A DNA stretch of 64,000 nt from the NCBI GenBank assembly GCA_027405735.1, contig JAPEHQ010000001.1, positions 2,294,001-2,358,000 of the forward strand, written 5' to 3'. The translations under genes and the position numbers were made by a program. The notes below the pieces were generated by a model. The model made no database searches. It saw nothing but the letters and a program-made list of their open reading frames with translations, and was not told the DNA's origin. Origin of the DNA: Mucor racemosus (lineage: Eukaryota > Mucoromycota > Mucoromycetes > Mucorales > Mucoraceae). Shown here piece by piece: positions 1 to 12,600 of this stretch; position 1 is the stretch's first letter; every line of letters begins with the position of its first letter.

Positions 1-645
1 TTTTGTCAATTTTTTTTTAAAATTCAGAATTTAGGATGAGGGTATACAAGGCAAAAATGGATGCTAAAAATGAAGGTATATTTTTGTACACATTTTTGAG
101 GATATATCTACGAAAAATCAATATTTTGAAAAACTCTAAATTGGGTCCGAGAGAGCTCAACGAGTTCGATGACAAGAGTGTAAAAAAAAAATACCATCCA
201 ATCCAACGAATACTCTGAAACCTACTATAGAAATGCCAAAAAAATGAAAAAAAATAAAAGTGCTCAGAATTCTTTCATATTGAAATATGTTATAGAACAC
301 TTTAAAACGGGCAAGTTTTATTATTAAAACGTGCTCGTGTAGCTTACTTTCTTGTAGAGATATGAAGCATCAAAGCATTTAATTTTTATCAGTGAAATAC
401 GCGTAAAAATCTGAAACATTAACATTGAGAAGATTATACCAACTGCAAAGAATAGGATATTTTGGGATACTTGTTTTTGGATTAAAGTTGATCATCTTAG
501 GTATATTAACATATAATTTTTTGTTGGCGCTATTTAGTGAAAAAAAAAGTTGAGCAGGAATGAAAAGTCAGACCTAGTTTTTCCAGAGAAAAAGCAATGG
601 AAATTGCATTTTTTTTTTGTGATTTTTTGTAAGATAAAAGCCATT
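1..645 (+). repeat. Dispersed repeat R1, copy A (left end cut by window)
   Basis: This stretch matches three other places in the window: about 16160-17880 on the minus strand, 34560-35930 and 44990-46015. Shared landmarks are the segment reading GGATGAGGGTATACAAGG near position 33, the phrase AGTGAAATACGCGTAAAAA near 391 and AAAAAAAGTTGAGCAGGAATG near 541. This copy is the most diverged of the four, and its similarity fades after about 645. No terminal inverted repeat or duplication can be placed. The short open frame inside it is judged not to be a gene (see findings). The family is unclassified, and its true ends are unknown. Confidence 0.8.
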
Positions 646-957
646 GTTAAACAGTGACAGCATATTACAGGAGTAATTCTTGTGCATTTTCTGTAGTATA
701 ATAATAATGAAATTTTTACTATCAGATACACGCAGGCTTTGGGGCTTATAATCTTTCAGACGGTAAAGATATTGTTTTATATGCATTTTATTTTTGTGTA
801 TTATTATAAACCATACATTTCAGAGAGTAAAATATAAAAGCATAAAACAACAATAAAATAATCTTTTGTATACATTTGTTTGAATATACTATAAAACATA
901 TATCAGCACACGACACAAAAGCAAATAAAACGTCTCACGTTAATTTGAGATTTTACA
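646..957. other. AT-rich gap without gene
   Basis: Nothing recognisable lies between the end of R1 copy A and the tRNA gene. The sequence is AT-rich with stop codons in all frames. Short open frames on the minus strand here are low-complexity Phe/Leu/Ile-rich and look like chance. Confidence 0.5.
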
Positions 958-963
958 AAAAAA

Positions 964-1036
964 TGCCTGCTAACAGAATCGAACTGTTGACCTTCTGCTT
1001 ACTAGGCAGACGCTCTGCCAACTGAGCCAAGAAGGC
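964..1036 (-). tRNA. tRNA-Thr (anticodon AGT)
   Basis: Read on the minus strand, 73 nt fold as a cloverleaf. The D arm is GCTC/GAGC. The anticodon stem is TCTGC/GCAGA with the seven-base loop CTAGTAA, giving anticodon AGT (threonine, ACU/ACC codons). The T arm is AACAG/CTGTT with loop TTCGATT. The acceptor stem GCCTTCT/AGCAGGC has one T-C mismatch at the fifth pair, and the discriminator base is A. The internal promoters are intact: an A box reading TGGCTCAGTTGG and a B box containing GTTCGATTC. A run of six T on the transcribed strand (958-963) directly follows the 3' end and can serve as the Pol III terminator. There is no intron. The one mismatch slightly lowers certainty that this is a working gene. 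Confidence 0.92.
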
Positions 1037-2098
1037 AATTTTGTGATTTCGGAATAATAAAATTAAATATAAGCAACTATAAAAACAACACGGATAAATA
1101 AAAAGCCGCGGAAATGTATATAACCGAAGCAATTATATCTTGATTTTTATTATTTTGTGGGATTAATGCTAGCTTTTGTTAAGTAATCATTTTAGAGAGA
1201 ATGTGTAGATTAAGTTATCTGAATAGCGAGAGTGCGTAACATATAAATGATAACAGCATGATAAATTTCTGTAGAAGATGATTACGGAAAAGTGAAAAAA
1301 AAAAATAACGTCCATCTGAACCACCATGATAGCATCAAGTATACATAATAAGCATATGTAAATTATTAAAATAAGGCTATCCCCATATTTCTGAAACTAC
1401 TACATTAAAACTGATTATTGAAGCTTTGGTTTTCTTTAATAAGGATTAAAGACTTTGCAGTCGAAGCAGCTGTCAAATACAGAGTTATTGAAATTGAGAT
1501 TGCATTTCTTTAAAACAAATTTTATTTCATTGAGATTTCTATAATTTCTTAACTTATTAAATTGTATGATTAGATACCAAATGAAAGTTCCTGGATATCT
1601 ATTTATAATAGTCTTTCAGGGAGAAATGATAGAAATTAAAAGAATCTTTTAATGCATTGACAAATTCAAAATACTTCAAATTAGCAGTTTTTGCTCCAGC
1701 TTATGCCTCTTGATTAAAGAAACACAAGATATACAAATAAATCCAAGCTTCCAAGGATAATGTCGTATTTTCTTTGGTCAGTGTTTATTAGCATTTATGC
1801 TCATCAATATTGAAATTTGAGATGTGACATATTATTGTGCCTAATATCTATTTACTAGATCTTAATTTCATATAGAATCTAGCAACTGCAATCCCAAAAT
1901 TCACAATATGTAACCAATACAAAACTCTATTGTGATGTCTCCCCAATCATTACTTTCAGAAATATCCTAATATATAAAGTCTATCTTTATTCATAAAATT
2001 ATATTTACATTTCGTCATTCGTCAAAGGATTGGTAAGATTTGGAAATAAATCCTTCAATTGATTTTTTTTTGCTCCCTCTAATTTCTTTCTGTTCCAT
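1037..2098. other. Intergenic region between tRNA-Thr and mL49 gene
   Basis: About one kilobase of AT-rich sequence without a credible open frame. The part next to 2098 is expected to hold the 3' UTR of the mL49 gene. I see no repeat shared with the rest of the window and no RNA gene. Confidence 0.5.
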
Positions 2099-2401
2099 TT
2101 AAAAACCTTTAGAGATCAACCATTCCTTGATTTCATTGACATGATGACCCTTGATGACAACATGTTGAGTTTTAGCATTAATACTGACTACAGCTTCAGG
2201 GAAATCAGTGTTAATATCTTTAATTAAAGCATTAGCATCTCCTTCAATTCTACGGACAACAGTTAAAAGACGAGTTCCACCGTTCTTGTATTCAGAATAT
2301 ACGGGGAGACCCTTGTTGGTGGTGCGTGCAACAAAGTAAGCAGGTGTGGAATAAAATCTTTTGCTTGTTTGATTAGCTGATTGTGTGAAAAGACGTAACA
2401 T
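2099..2401 (-). CDS. IMG2: Mitochondrial large ribosomal subunit protein mL49 (Img2)
   Basis: An uninterrupted 100-residue frame begins at the ATG at 2401 and ends at TAA at 2099. The first 19 residues are basic and hydroxylated (MLRLFTQSANQTSKRFYST), as expected of a mitochondrial targeting presequence with an RFYS-type cleavage region. The rest matches the mL49/Img2 family: a YFVARTTNKGLPVYSEYKNG core, then GGTRLLTVVRRIEGD, a segment with FPEAVVSINAKTQHVVIKG, and a C-terminal helix ending in ISKGF. Family members are part of the mitochondrial 54S subunit and are needed for mitochondrial translation. The start lies head to head with ORC3, and the roughly 590 bases between them probably carry both promoters. 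It is shorter than animal MRPL49 but near the fungal size. Confidence 0.9.
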   Translation of the reverse strand: MLRLFTQSANQTSKRFYSTPAYFVARTTNKGLPVYSEYKNGGTRLLTVVRRIEGDANALIKDINTDFPEAVVSINAKTQHVVIKGHHVNEIKEWLISKGF

Positions 2402-2989
2402 TGACTAGTAAAAAATACATTTAGTTTCTTTGATAATGTACCTTAATATCGAGTAGATAGCTTACCATATTATTTAAAGTGTGGAGTAGATAAAAAAAAA
2501 GAGAGCCTGGCATTTGCTATTGCTTTGCCTTGTCAAAAGTGGAGGGTGTAGAAAAGAAAGCAGTCGTGCGGATACTGAATGACAACAAGGATTCTCTTGG
2601 ATCAAATCATGAATACAATGCTTTCAAAACGGTAAAAAACCTAAGATTGGCAGGTAGTATGGTTCACTATACTTGGGATGTCAAGCACATATAATTATAA
2701 TGAGTAGGTTCGTGAAAGAGGCCTCGAGAAAAGGGATATTTCGTCAAGCAATGTTGCCCTGAGTTTTAATGGTTACAGGAAACAGAAAAAAAAAAAGCTT
2801 TAAAAAATAGGAGGGCTTGGTCTTTGACACGCCTTTTGCATTCATATCGATTCTATTTATTCAAGCAATGGCAAGCGCAGCTACAGCATTAGTCAGAGAT
2901 AATTTTGACTCTATTTCAGAGGTAAAATATGTAATATATCCTAAATCAATTGCTTATTTACTTGTCAATGTTAGGGTTGTTTTTTGGTT
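2402..2989. promoter_or_regulatory. Divergent promoter region, mL49 / ORC3
   Basis: This spacer separates the oppositely directed mL49 and ORC3 genes. A possible extra upstream exon for ORC3 lies at 2868-2921: an ATG followed by 17 codons, a GTAAAA donor, and an acceptor at 2973-2974 that joins in frame to the chosen ORC3 ATG at 2990. No clear TATA element is visible. Confidence 0.4.
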
Positions 2990-5892
2990 ATGCCAGGAAA
3001 AAAGAGACAGAATAAAGGCACTCAGTCAGCTAAAGCAAAAAAAGCCAAAACAAATACAAAAAGTAATCTTTATTTTAACATTTTTTTGAATTAAACTAAA
3101 AAAAAAGCAACCATCTAGAATTTACAATTGCTCAACGTTCTGAAGAGGACAGCGAAAAGCTGTTATATGATGGATTTCAGCAATTGTTTGATGGCAGAGA
3201 ATCGATAGAATCCATGTTGAATAGAAAAGAATATTTCAAAGAATGCTGGGGCCAAGTCGAAGAAACAATTACGGTAACTAGATGGTTGGCTGGCAACTGC
3301 TACATTTTGATTGACTTTTTGGATTTGCATTAAACACATTTTTCAATGTAGAATATTTTACTCGATATGAATCAAACTGCCGTAAAAAAAATCTGTGATT
3401 TTGTAGACAAGGAACATGATGTAGATGAAAGGTATATAGAGCTTGTGTAGTGTACATTAAAGCACACTAAAAATTCTTTAAAGCTTGATCAAATTGCCAT
3501 TCCACGAAATTCCAACTGGCCTTGTATTTGCTGGTATCAATACACCTGATCATGATACACAATTTGCACATATCGCATCGAAATTGCAAGAGGCACCTAC
3601 ACCAGAAAATAAACGCAAAAACAAAGACTTTGTTGCATTATTACACTCAAAGAATTGTCTCAATATCAAAAATATGATGAAAACAATGATTGAGAGATTT
3701 TTGGCTAATGAACAAGATATGGATGGTAGCAGTACAGGCTTCAACGATAACGAGGAGGAGAATGATGATGAGGCAGAGGATGATGAAGATACGATTAGAG
3801 TAACAGAGGTGAGGACATTGTCTTTAGCATTATGTGATGATTTTTCTGATCTGTGTACTACATTTACAGCGTCAAGCAGCCACTTACAGCCTTGGAAATG
3901 GGGCTACATTAGCTAAACCTAGTAAATGTTTACCATACGATATGCAATTATTGGAAGGATGGTACAAATATCAGACAAATCGTACCTCCTTTTCCCCAAA
4001 TCTAGTTGTTATTCTTCAAGATTTTGAGTCTTTTGAGCCAGCTGTTGTTCAGGACTTTTTTACCATTTGCAGTGAATACAGATCTCGAATTCCTATTGTT
4101 TGTATTGTGGGTATTGCAACATCAACTGAAATTCTTCATCAATCTTTGAGTAAATCAACAATTGGATTATTGAGAATTGAAAAGTTTAAGTTAGAACAGA
4201 GTGAAGTTTGGTTCAATAGAGTCATCGAAAAGGTAGGATTTCCTTGTGCAATTGAGGGGATTTTGAAAGATATTTACAATCATATATTAATATAGATGTT
4301 TCTTGATTCAACAAGCACTATGAAATTTGGAGCTCGACCTTATAAATTTTTGTTGGATCACTTTTATCTTTATGATTTCTCAATTAGCAAAGTAACAGCC
4401 AGTCTTAAAGTAAACAAATTTGGATGTATTATATGTAAGAACACTTTAATTAATGCCTTTTTTTTTAGTATGCTTATATGCATCACTTTTACGGAAATCC
4501 ACTTTCAGTCTTTTTACCCTTGATGCAGCATGATAAAATCAAGACGGAAGATTATTTAACAGAGTGGATGGCCAGAGGAATGCTCAATGAACACCATATC
4601 ACTCATGTTCGTATGCTCAATTCATTCAAAACTTATATTGAATCACTTGTTTCAACAGAGCCCAAGAAAGCACTTCGATTGTTAGAAGATGATGAATATT
4701 TAATAACTAAAGTTATACCAGATTTACTCCAAGACATCAAAACTTACCAACAAGAATTCAAAATGGGCATTAATTTACTCGTCTTACTTCAGGCGCAATT
4801 TCCTTCATTCACCTCATTTACAAGTCTTCGTAAATCAAAGCGATTATTGTTATTAGAAGCACTCGAAGCAAATGATAGATTCACAGAAAAAGGAGATCTT
4901 GTTAAATCATTAGTCATTTTAATTAGAAAGATTGATGAAAAGCATATTAGTAAATTGTTGATAGAATTGCGTCAATTTTTTGAAAAATCAGAGTATCAAG
5001 GAATTAATACATCTATATTGGAGCAATTAAATGAATGGCAAGAACGCTTTGATCATTTAATGGAAGCAGATGATAAATATACTGCAAAAATGGAAGAAAA
5101 AGCCAAGAAATTGGAAGGAATGTTGTTGCCAGATGTACAAACAAGTCGATTAACAGAAACAGCAAGAAAAGTTCAAACACAATCAATTGAGCATCTCAAG
5201 AAGAAAGGAAGTGAAGCATCAAAAATTGCAATGAGTATAGCGGAATGGGTCGAAAGAGTACTTGTGTAAGTAAACATGTGCTTTTTTTTTAAATGAATTA
5301 ACATCTAATTGTGTTTTTTATAGTCATCATTTGAGATCTTTTACTAAATTACCCCTGTACGAATTGATTTATTATACCAATATAAAACTACATGAAAAGG
5401 TAAATCTTTTAATTATGGAAAACTGCTGATTTTTCCTTGTACTAATCATAATATATCATTGCAGTCATTTGCATCTCAACCTCGTGCATCAGTTCAAACA
5501 GCTTTGACTCAACCCCAACATTACATGAACTGCTCATGTTGTAATATAGAAAAAAGTGATCAAATCCTTTCAACAGAACATGATACATGTATTTTATATA
5601 AATTATATCTAGAGTGTGGTAGAATGATCAATTTGTACGATTGGTTTGTGGCATTTGGATGTATCATTGAAAGGGAAAAGAGATCTCCGAATCAAAAATT
5701 GGAAGAGAATGAAGTGCAGTAAGTAGTGTGGTGAGGGAGAGAATAAATATATTATCCGTGGTATCTAATTCATAATGTGTTTGTAGAGCACGATTTATTC
5801 GATCCGTAGCAGAACTTCAATTTTTAGGCTTTATCAAACCAACACAAAGGAAGACAGATCATGTTATTCGTTTAACATGGTCAAACATTTAA
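2990..5892 (+). CDS. ORC3: Origin recognition complex subunit 3 (ORC3)
   Basis: This multi-exon gene codes for a protein of about 770-785 residues. Exons that chain in phase are 3108-3273, 3352-3431, 3484-3808, 3870-4232, 4296-4409, 4469-5265, 5324-5399, 5465-5718 and 5787-5892 (TAA). The N-terminal ORC3 domain is recognised from the segment [20 protein letters not shown], the typical 'G-N-T-P-D-H' signature, followed by an acidic insert rich in Glu/Asp. Further on are the [12 protein letters not shown] strand and the C-terminal helical and winged-helix part with [14 protein letters not shown] and the closing [21 protein letters not shown]3 is a non-ATPase AAA+-like subunit of the hexamer that marks replication origins. 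The first exon is uncertain: the ATG at 2990 gives a basic N-terminus ([10 protein letters not shown]), but the obvious donor at 3063 leaves the wrong phase, while a weak donor at 3025 fits. The gene is divergent from mL49 and convergent with the next gene. Confidence 0.93.
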
Positions 5893-6340
5893 CACCGTAA
5901 AATGGGATTCCAATCATTACCTAGATAAAACTTTTAATTTTCGATATAAAACCTTCCCAAGTAAAATGAAGTTGTGAAAATTGACAAATAAATATTAATG
6001 TATATGTATTGATCAAGTTTTACAATAAAACGAGTGAAATTTACCTTGTAAAAATTAAGCTTTTTTATAATTTATCCAAAATTAGATAATGATAACACTT
6101 CGTATTTATATGGTTAGTTGCATCTGAACGGGATATACGTTGACAACAATTAATGAACGGATAAAATACGGGAATCATCGTAACTAAAGGAAACACGGCT
6201 CTCAACAATCAAGCGAAAGTAGCTCATAAAAAATCAAATTCAGATCCGTTTGCGTCTATAGGAATATCCCGACATTTATTGTAAAAACTGATAATCGTAT
6301 GAAGTAGGACAATAAAAGATAAAATATAGGGCCGATTAAA
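5893..6340. other. Convergent intergenic region ORC3 / Qng1
   Basis: The 3' ends of two convergent genes face each other across 448 bases. Only AT-rich UTR-like sequence is visible, including several AATAAA-type signals (for example near 5988 and 6025). No RNA gene or repeat is seen. Confidence 0.5.
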
Positions 6341-7878
6341 TCAGTAAAAGCAACTTCTTGTGCAATGGGTTGGTACAGTCATTTGATCTTGAATTTCTTT
6401 AGCCATATCCCAAATGTAAAAATCAATCAAAATGGCGTTTATATTGAGTGTTGGGTCAATTTTGTCTATAGCATCTCTTGCTAATTCAACTGCCCAAATT
6501 GAATTTCCTCGAATCTCGACTTCATCTTCTGACCCTGATGGAAAATATTCTCGATTTTCTAACTTTTTGATCAATTGAGGTGAATAACGAAGCAATCCGA
6601 GTTGATACAATGCCTATCAAACAACAATATGAGATTCAATGTTCAGCTGAAACAGCAGGGTATTCTGTTTAGTATTTTTTTTTTTTTATCTTTTTTACCT
6701 GAGGAACTCTACAGGAAATTTGATTAATACAACACCATCAAAATACATAAAAATAAAACTGTACCTATAATCTGCAAACATTGTAATAGAATCAATATCT
6801 TGGAATTCGCCATAGCTTTGTCCATCAAAACAAGCCCTAAAAAATCAAATTAATAAAACATGTGGTTTTTTTATCATGTGCATTACACAATTTTACCACA
6901 AATCAGCAATTAAAATTTGAGCTCGCTTCAAAATGTAAACTACAATAGCATGATTTAGTATTTACGCTCAAGAAAAGATGTGCCATATAACCAACCTTTT
7001 CTATCATGGAAATCATGTACATCATTGAATGAGGGGAAATTCTCAACAATGATATCCAATAATTTGGAGGCTGATTGATTTGCTTGCATGATGCAGTTTG
7101 CAAATGATCCATCGAATTTCTAGTACATAAATCACAATATTAACACTTTGAAATTGCTATACATATAACGTATAACATACTTGACATAAAACTTGTGCAG
7201 CTTCTCTCATGACTCTAATTCTCTCATCAAGCATTGGAGCTGATTCTTTTGTATCAGATTTGAAAATAGCAGCCAAATCCTCATTGGAGGCCCTCAAATA
7301 ATAGGCAGGATTAGTGATAGGAATATTGTTATCCAATGCTCTGTTGATGGCTGCACATAATGACCAATATCCAGTATACAAAGTACCACCATATTCTATG
7401 GCATATCGATCTGGATGAGGTTTACTTTTATCTTTAACGTCTAAATCACTCCAAAAAGAAAAGTTCAATAAATCAATTAGAAAAATCCTAGATGAAAAAA
7501 AGCTTAATTCTCTGTATAGCTTTCAATTTTTTTTTAGGGTTGTACCAATCGACAGTTTTGCAATCTGCTATTTTGGGATGCAATGGGTGTTCATTCCAGG
7601 TTTTAGTACTGTATTTTCTAGTCTTCATGTTCTTTAAAATCTATAATATACATGGAATTTAGCCAGTCTTTATTGCTGTAGGATCATGCACGTCTATATT
7701 TTCACATACCGTCTCTACAGCACTGTTCAAATTCTCTTTAGGGATAAAGACATTTTTACTATTCTAATAAAACAACAATTCAACTTTTTTGCAATCCCAG
7801 TGTATTAGACGTACATTATGATATTACCTCAGAGATAAATTTGGCACTTGCCAATACTTTATTTTCTACTGTTGGCAT
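6341..7878 (-). CDS. QNG1: Queuosine 5'-phosphate N-glycosylase (queuine salvage, DUF2419)
   Basis: Nine exons (7828-7878, 7710-7763, 7546-7640, 7181-7487, 6996-7119, 6897-6939, 6765-6836, 6699-6708 and 6341-6613) join in phase to give 342 residues, the usual length of the DUF2419 family. Family landmarks are WIFLIDLLNFSFW, YTGYWSLCAAINRAL, the invariant KRAQILIADLW and the acidic segment GEFQDIDSITMFADYRVPQ. The enzyme releases queuine from queuosine nucleotide so that it can be inserted again into tRNA anticodons. Eukaryotes cannot make queuine and must salvage it. The eighth exon is only 10 nt and codes for the end of the invariant R-V-P-Q stretch. The gene is convergent with ORC3. Its promoter lies in the long spacer shared with the proton pump gene. 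Confidence 0.93.
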
Positions 7879-9150
7879 CTCTGCAGATATGGTGTTGAAA
7901 AAGAAAAAATAAAAAATAAAAAAAAAAAACTACAAGACCCAACCTTATTACGACGAGAAGAAAATTTTTTCGCCTCTCTCAAATGTAAATATGGGACGCT
8001 CAATTTGATAAGCTTAAAATGATGTCTTTTTTCTTTGAAATTTCAATTGAATTCGGTCAATTATATCATCTTTATGTGCATCAACTAAAGAGATCAGGGT
8101 GAAATGATGATTACACGTAAGGATCAAAACTTTTTAATTACTATTTGATAAATCCAAATCAAGTTTCTCATGTTGAAACCCTATCTTTTTTCGTCCAAAA
8201 AAATACGAGGCAATGTTCGGAGAAACAATATTAAAGCGCCTCTTGGAGTTTAATTCTGACAGGCAGTTTGTTTCCATGACAGCAAATTTACCACGCGTGA
8301 ACGGTATTCAATTGTGAATGCGTGGGAGGTAATGTGTGAAATCTAACATTGCAATTATCAATAGCACATGACATACTAAGAATAGACTTTTTCTTCCGAG
8401 CAAAGAATAAACATACATTTTACACAATTTCTATCCCTTGATTCAAAAAAAGGATTTTTTTTCGAGATTATCATGTTTTCATTCCGAATTCTGTAGTATA
8501 AGAAAAGGTAAAAGGGATTGCCATGAAACATCTGATTAAAATAAAACGGTTCTCCGCTCAAGTAGCAAATTTTAATGAAGCCCAATTTGCGCTTGATATC
8601 ATAAATCATCATTATAAAGTTGTTATTGTTTTTGTGTTTACAGGTAAAGATGATTTTATTTTATTGATTTGCCAAGCGTTTTATTTGTTTTTTTTTCATT
8701 GGAAAAAAGTTAACGCCTCAAACGGTAGGAAAATTAAATGCCTTGATTGCGTTATTTTTTTTTTTTTTTTATATTTGAGGGTTTATAGTAACAATCAGGG
8801 CCAAAATAGGAAAGCATTGGGTCACACATCAGGATGTCCGATTGGATAATTCGTTGATAAACAGTGTTGGCTAACATTTTATACAGCCGAATACGGATAA
8901 TTAAAAAACCTGAGATTAGATTTCCGTATACACACACTCAATTTCATGATTCAACGATAACCAATCTAATCAAATATTTTTATCAACACACTTGTAGTAT
9001 GTTGATATCATTATATACTTGTTTTTAAAAATTTCTCACCTTGTCGGGTTAATAAAATACCACGGCTGAAATATGATGATAAGACAGAATATACTTGCGA
9101 CATGTCAAAAGGGAAATCTTATAAGCACAGACCCTTTTGTGTTGTACAAT
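7879..9150. other. Long divergent spacer, Qng1 side
   Basis: AT-rich sequence between the divergent Qng1 and proton pump genes. An ACGCGT (MluI-type) hexamer lies at 8293-8298. A 108-residue open frame at 8523-8849 has no recognisable similarity and runs through poly-T tracts, so it is not called. Nothing else is recognised. Confidence 0.4.
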
Positions 9151-9697
9151 GAATTGCATGACGTCAAAAATGAAGCCTCCTATTAACAAGAGTAACCGCT
9201 TGACGGTTACGAAGCAAATTCGGATGGGAAAACCTTCATACGTTTATTGCGAATGCTTTACGGGTTTATAAAGTTGCGGGGAGATTTTTTATAATCTTTT
9301 GTTTATCATTGGTATTTAGTATTATCCATACGGCGATTGAAACAAATTGAACGTATATTATGTATTGTAAAATGGCATGAAACCTGTTTCTTGACCGTAT
9401 TTAGTAGACACATTTGTATTCGATAATAGGCAATTGATAATGTGTGGTTTTCCCCCTTCTCGGATGTTCCAAATTCTCTTTGAGACCAAATTAGATTTAG
9501 AGATTTCTTGTTTTTTTTTTATATAAATACTCTGAATCAAACGATGCAATTCTTGATTTTTTTTCTCATTTCTAAATCTTGTTTGTTCACTCTACTACTT
9601 TTTTTTCACCCTATTCCTTTTTCTTTAAATATAATCAAATCAATTGTATAAATCTTATCTTTTTTGATATATACATTGATATATACATATACAAAAA
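9151..9697 (+). promoter_or_regulatory. Upstream regulatory region of the plasma-membrane H+-ATPase gene
   Basis: Three elements stand out. A perfect CRE/ATF palindrome TGACGTCA lies at 9159-9166. A perfect dyad GTAACCG-CTTGA-CGGTTAC lies at 9192-9210. A TATA-like ATATAAATA lies at 9521-9529, about 170 bases before the ATG, and is followed by a CT-rich stretch with poly-T (9551-9630) of the kind seen in strongly expressed fungal promoters. Their activity is inferred only from position and symmetry. Confidence 0.5.
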
Positions 9698-12600
9698 ATG
9701 GCTGACGTAGAACAACAACAACAACAACAACCACACGCCAAGGTTACTGGTGATTTCCATAATATCACCGTAGAGGATCTTTACGATAAAGAGAAATATG
9801 ATCTTTCTACTATGGAACAACAGGATGTCATGCAACTATTGCAGTATGTATTACCTATAATAAATTTAATAGCCTGTCAGATAACTAACAAAATATGAAA
9901 TTTAGGACCCAGCCTGAAGGTTTAACCAGCACCGAAGTTCAATCTCGTATAGAAAAATTTGGTCCCAACAAGCTTGAACAAAAGGAAGTTAATCCTTTGA
10001 TGCAATTCTTGGGCTTCATGTGGAATCCTCTTTCTTGGGTCATGGAAGCCGCTGCTATTGTAGCTATTGCACTTGCTAATGGTGAAAACAAACCACCAGA
10101 TTATCCTGATTTCATTGGTATCGTTCTCTTGTTGTTTGCCAATGCCACTATTGGTTTCTTGGAAGAACGTCAAGCTGGTAATGCTGTCAAAGCATTGATG
10201 GCAGCTCTTGCTCCCGAATGTAAGGTTAGACGTGATGGTGAATGGAAGACTCTTGAAGCATGTGAGCTTGTTCCCGGTGATATCATCGGTGTTAAACTTG
10301 GTGATGTTATTCCCGCTGATGGTCGTTTACTTACTGTAAGTTTATAGATGTTTATATATAAATGAAACCCATGTATTAAATCCGAAACATTTTTTTTTTG
10401 AACGATAGGCTCATGGTGATGTATCTATCGATCAAGCCGCTCTTACTGGTGAATCTTTGCCTGTTGGTAAAGAAGCTGGTGATGAAGTTTTCTCTGGTTC
10501 TACTGTAAAGCAAGGTGAAGCTGAAGCTGTTGTCATTGGTACTGGTACCAACACTTTCTTTGGTCGTGCTGCCAAGTTGGTCGGTGAAGCTGGTGATGAT
10601 ATTGGCCATTTGCAAACTATTTTGGCAAAGATTGGTAATTTCTGTCTTTGTACTATTTGTATTTTCTTGGTCGTTGTCATTATTGTTCAATATGCCGCTT
10701 TCCGTTATAATTACAGACGTGGTATTGATAATGTACTTGTCTTGCTCATTGGTGGTATTCCCATTGCTATGCCTACTGTACTTTCTGTTACTCTTGCTAT
10801 TGGTGCCAAGCAACTTGCTGAACACATGGCTATCGTTACCCGTATTACTGCTATTGAAGAAATGGCTGCTGTTACCATCTTGTGTTCTGATAAAACTGGT
10901 ACTCTTACTTTGAATAAGCTTATTGTTGATAAGCCCACTATCAAGACTTATGGTCCTGAATTTGATGCTGAAGATGTTATTCGCTTATCTGCTTATGCTT
11001 CTCGTCTTGAGAATCAAGATGCTATTGATTTCTGTATTACCAATTCACTTCCTGATCCTACCAAAGCTCGTGCTGGTATCACTGAATTAGATTTCAAGCC
11101 TTTCAATCCTGTTATTAAGCGTACTGAAATTACTTATAAGCGTGATGACGATGGCAAGACTTATCGCGTTACTAAGGGTATGTCTCACATGATTTTGGAT
11201 CTCTGTACTCGTGATAAGAATGAAGCCCAAATCAAGGCCCTTAACGATGATGTTGATGAATTTGCTCGTCGTGGTCTTCGTGCTCTTGCTCTTGCTATTG
11301 ATGAAATTCCTTCCGGACAAGTTGATGCTGAAGGTCTCGGTTTCAAACTTGTTGGTCTTTTACCCATTTATGATCCTCCTAGATCTGATACCAAGGAAAC
11401 TATTGATCGTGCTCAAGCTCTTGGTGTTAGTGTCAAGATGATTACTGGTGATCAACTTGCTATTGCTAAAGAAACTGGCCGTCGTCTCGGTATGGGTGAT
11501 AACATGTTCTTATCAAAGACATTAAAGGAAGGTCCCCCTGCCGGTTCTGGTTACACTGATGTTGATCAGATGGTTCTTCATGCTGATGGTTTTGCTGGTG
11601 TTTATCCTGAACACAAGTATGAAATTGTCGAGCGTCTTCAAAATATGAATCTTATGGTTGCAATGACTGGTGATGGTGTTAATGATGCTCCTGCTCTTTC
11701 AAAGGCTAATGTCGGTGTTGCTGTTTCGGATGCATCCGATGCTGCTCGTTCTGCTGCTGACATTGTCTTGACTGCACCTGGTCTTTCTACCATTGTTGAA
11801 GCTATTATCGGTTCTCGTCAAATTTTCCAACGTATGCGTAACTATTCCATCTATACTTGTTCTGTTACCATTCGTATTGTCGTTGGTTTCTCTATTCTCA
11901 TCTGGGCTTTCCAATTTGATTTCCCTCCTTTTATGGTTTTGATTATTGCTATGCTTAATGATGGTACCATTATGACCATTTCAAAGGATCGTGTTCGTCC
12001 TTCTCCTTTCCCTGATTCTTGGAACTTGAAAGAAATTTTCTCTTATGCTATCGTTTATGGTCTCTATCTTACTGCTTCAACTGTCGCTTTCGTTGCCGTT
12101 GCTCTCAAGACTACCTTCTTCAATCGTAAATTCGGAGTTAAGCTCTTTGATAACTCTAATGATTTCTTGCTTCATTCCGTTGTCTATCTTCAAGTCTCTA
12201 CCATTTCTCAAGGTTTAATTTTCATTACTCGTTCTCGTGGTTGGTTCTTTACTGAACGTCCTTCTATTTTCTTGGTCTGTTCCTTCATTATCGCTCAATT
12301 GGTGGCTACTTTTATCGCTGTTTATGCCGACTGGGGTTTCACTCAAATTGAGGGCTGTGGTTGGTCGTGGGCAGGTATTGCTTGGATTTGGAACTTTGTC
12401 TGGTTTGCTCCTATGGATTTATTGAAGTTTGCAATGCAACGTTTCTTTGAGCCCAAGGCCGGAGATCATGAAGATGCTAAGGCTACTGCTTCTCGTCGTG
12501 CTTCTGCTATTTCCGGTACTTCATCTGCCAGATATTATGCCAATCGTACTAAATCTCTCAGATCAATGGAACGTCCTCAAAACTTTGCTCAAAAGCTTAT

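Noticed and set aside
3550..3744. Antisense frames inside ORC3, the H+-ATPase, Tup1 and other exons
   Set aside because: They are shadows of strongly coding sense exons and show no family similarity of their own.
8523..8849. 108-residue frame as a gene
   Set aside because: It runs through poly-T and Phe-rich low complexity, has no recognisable domain, and lies in a promoter-like spacer.
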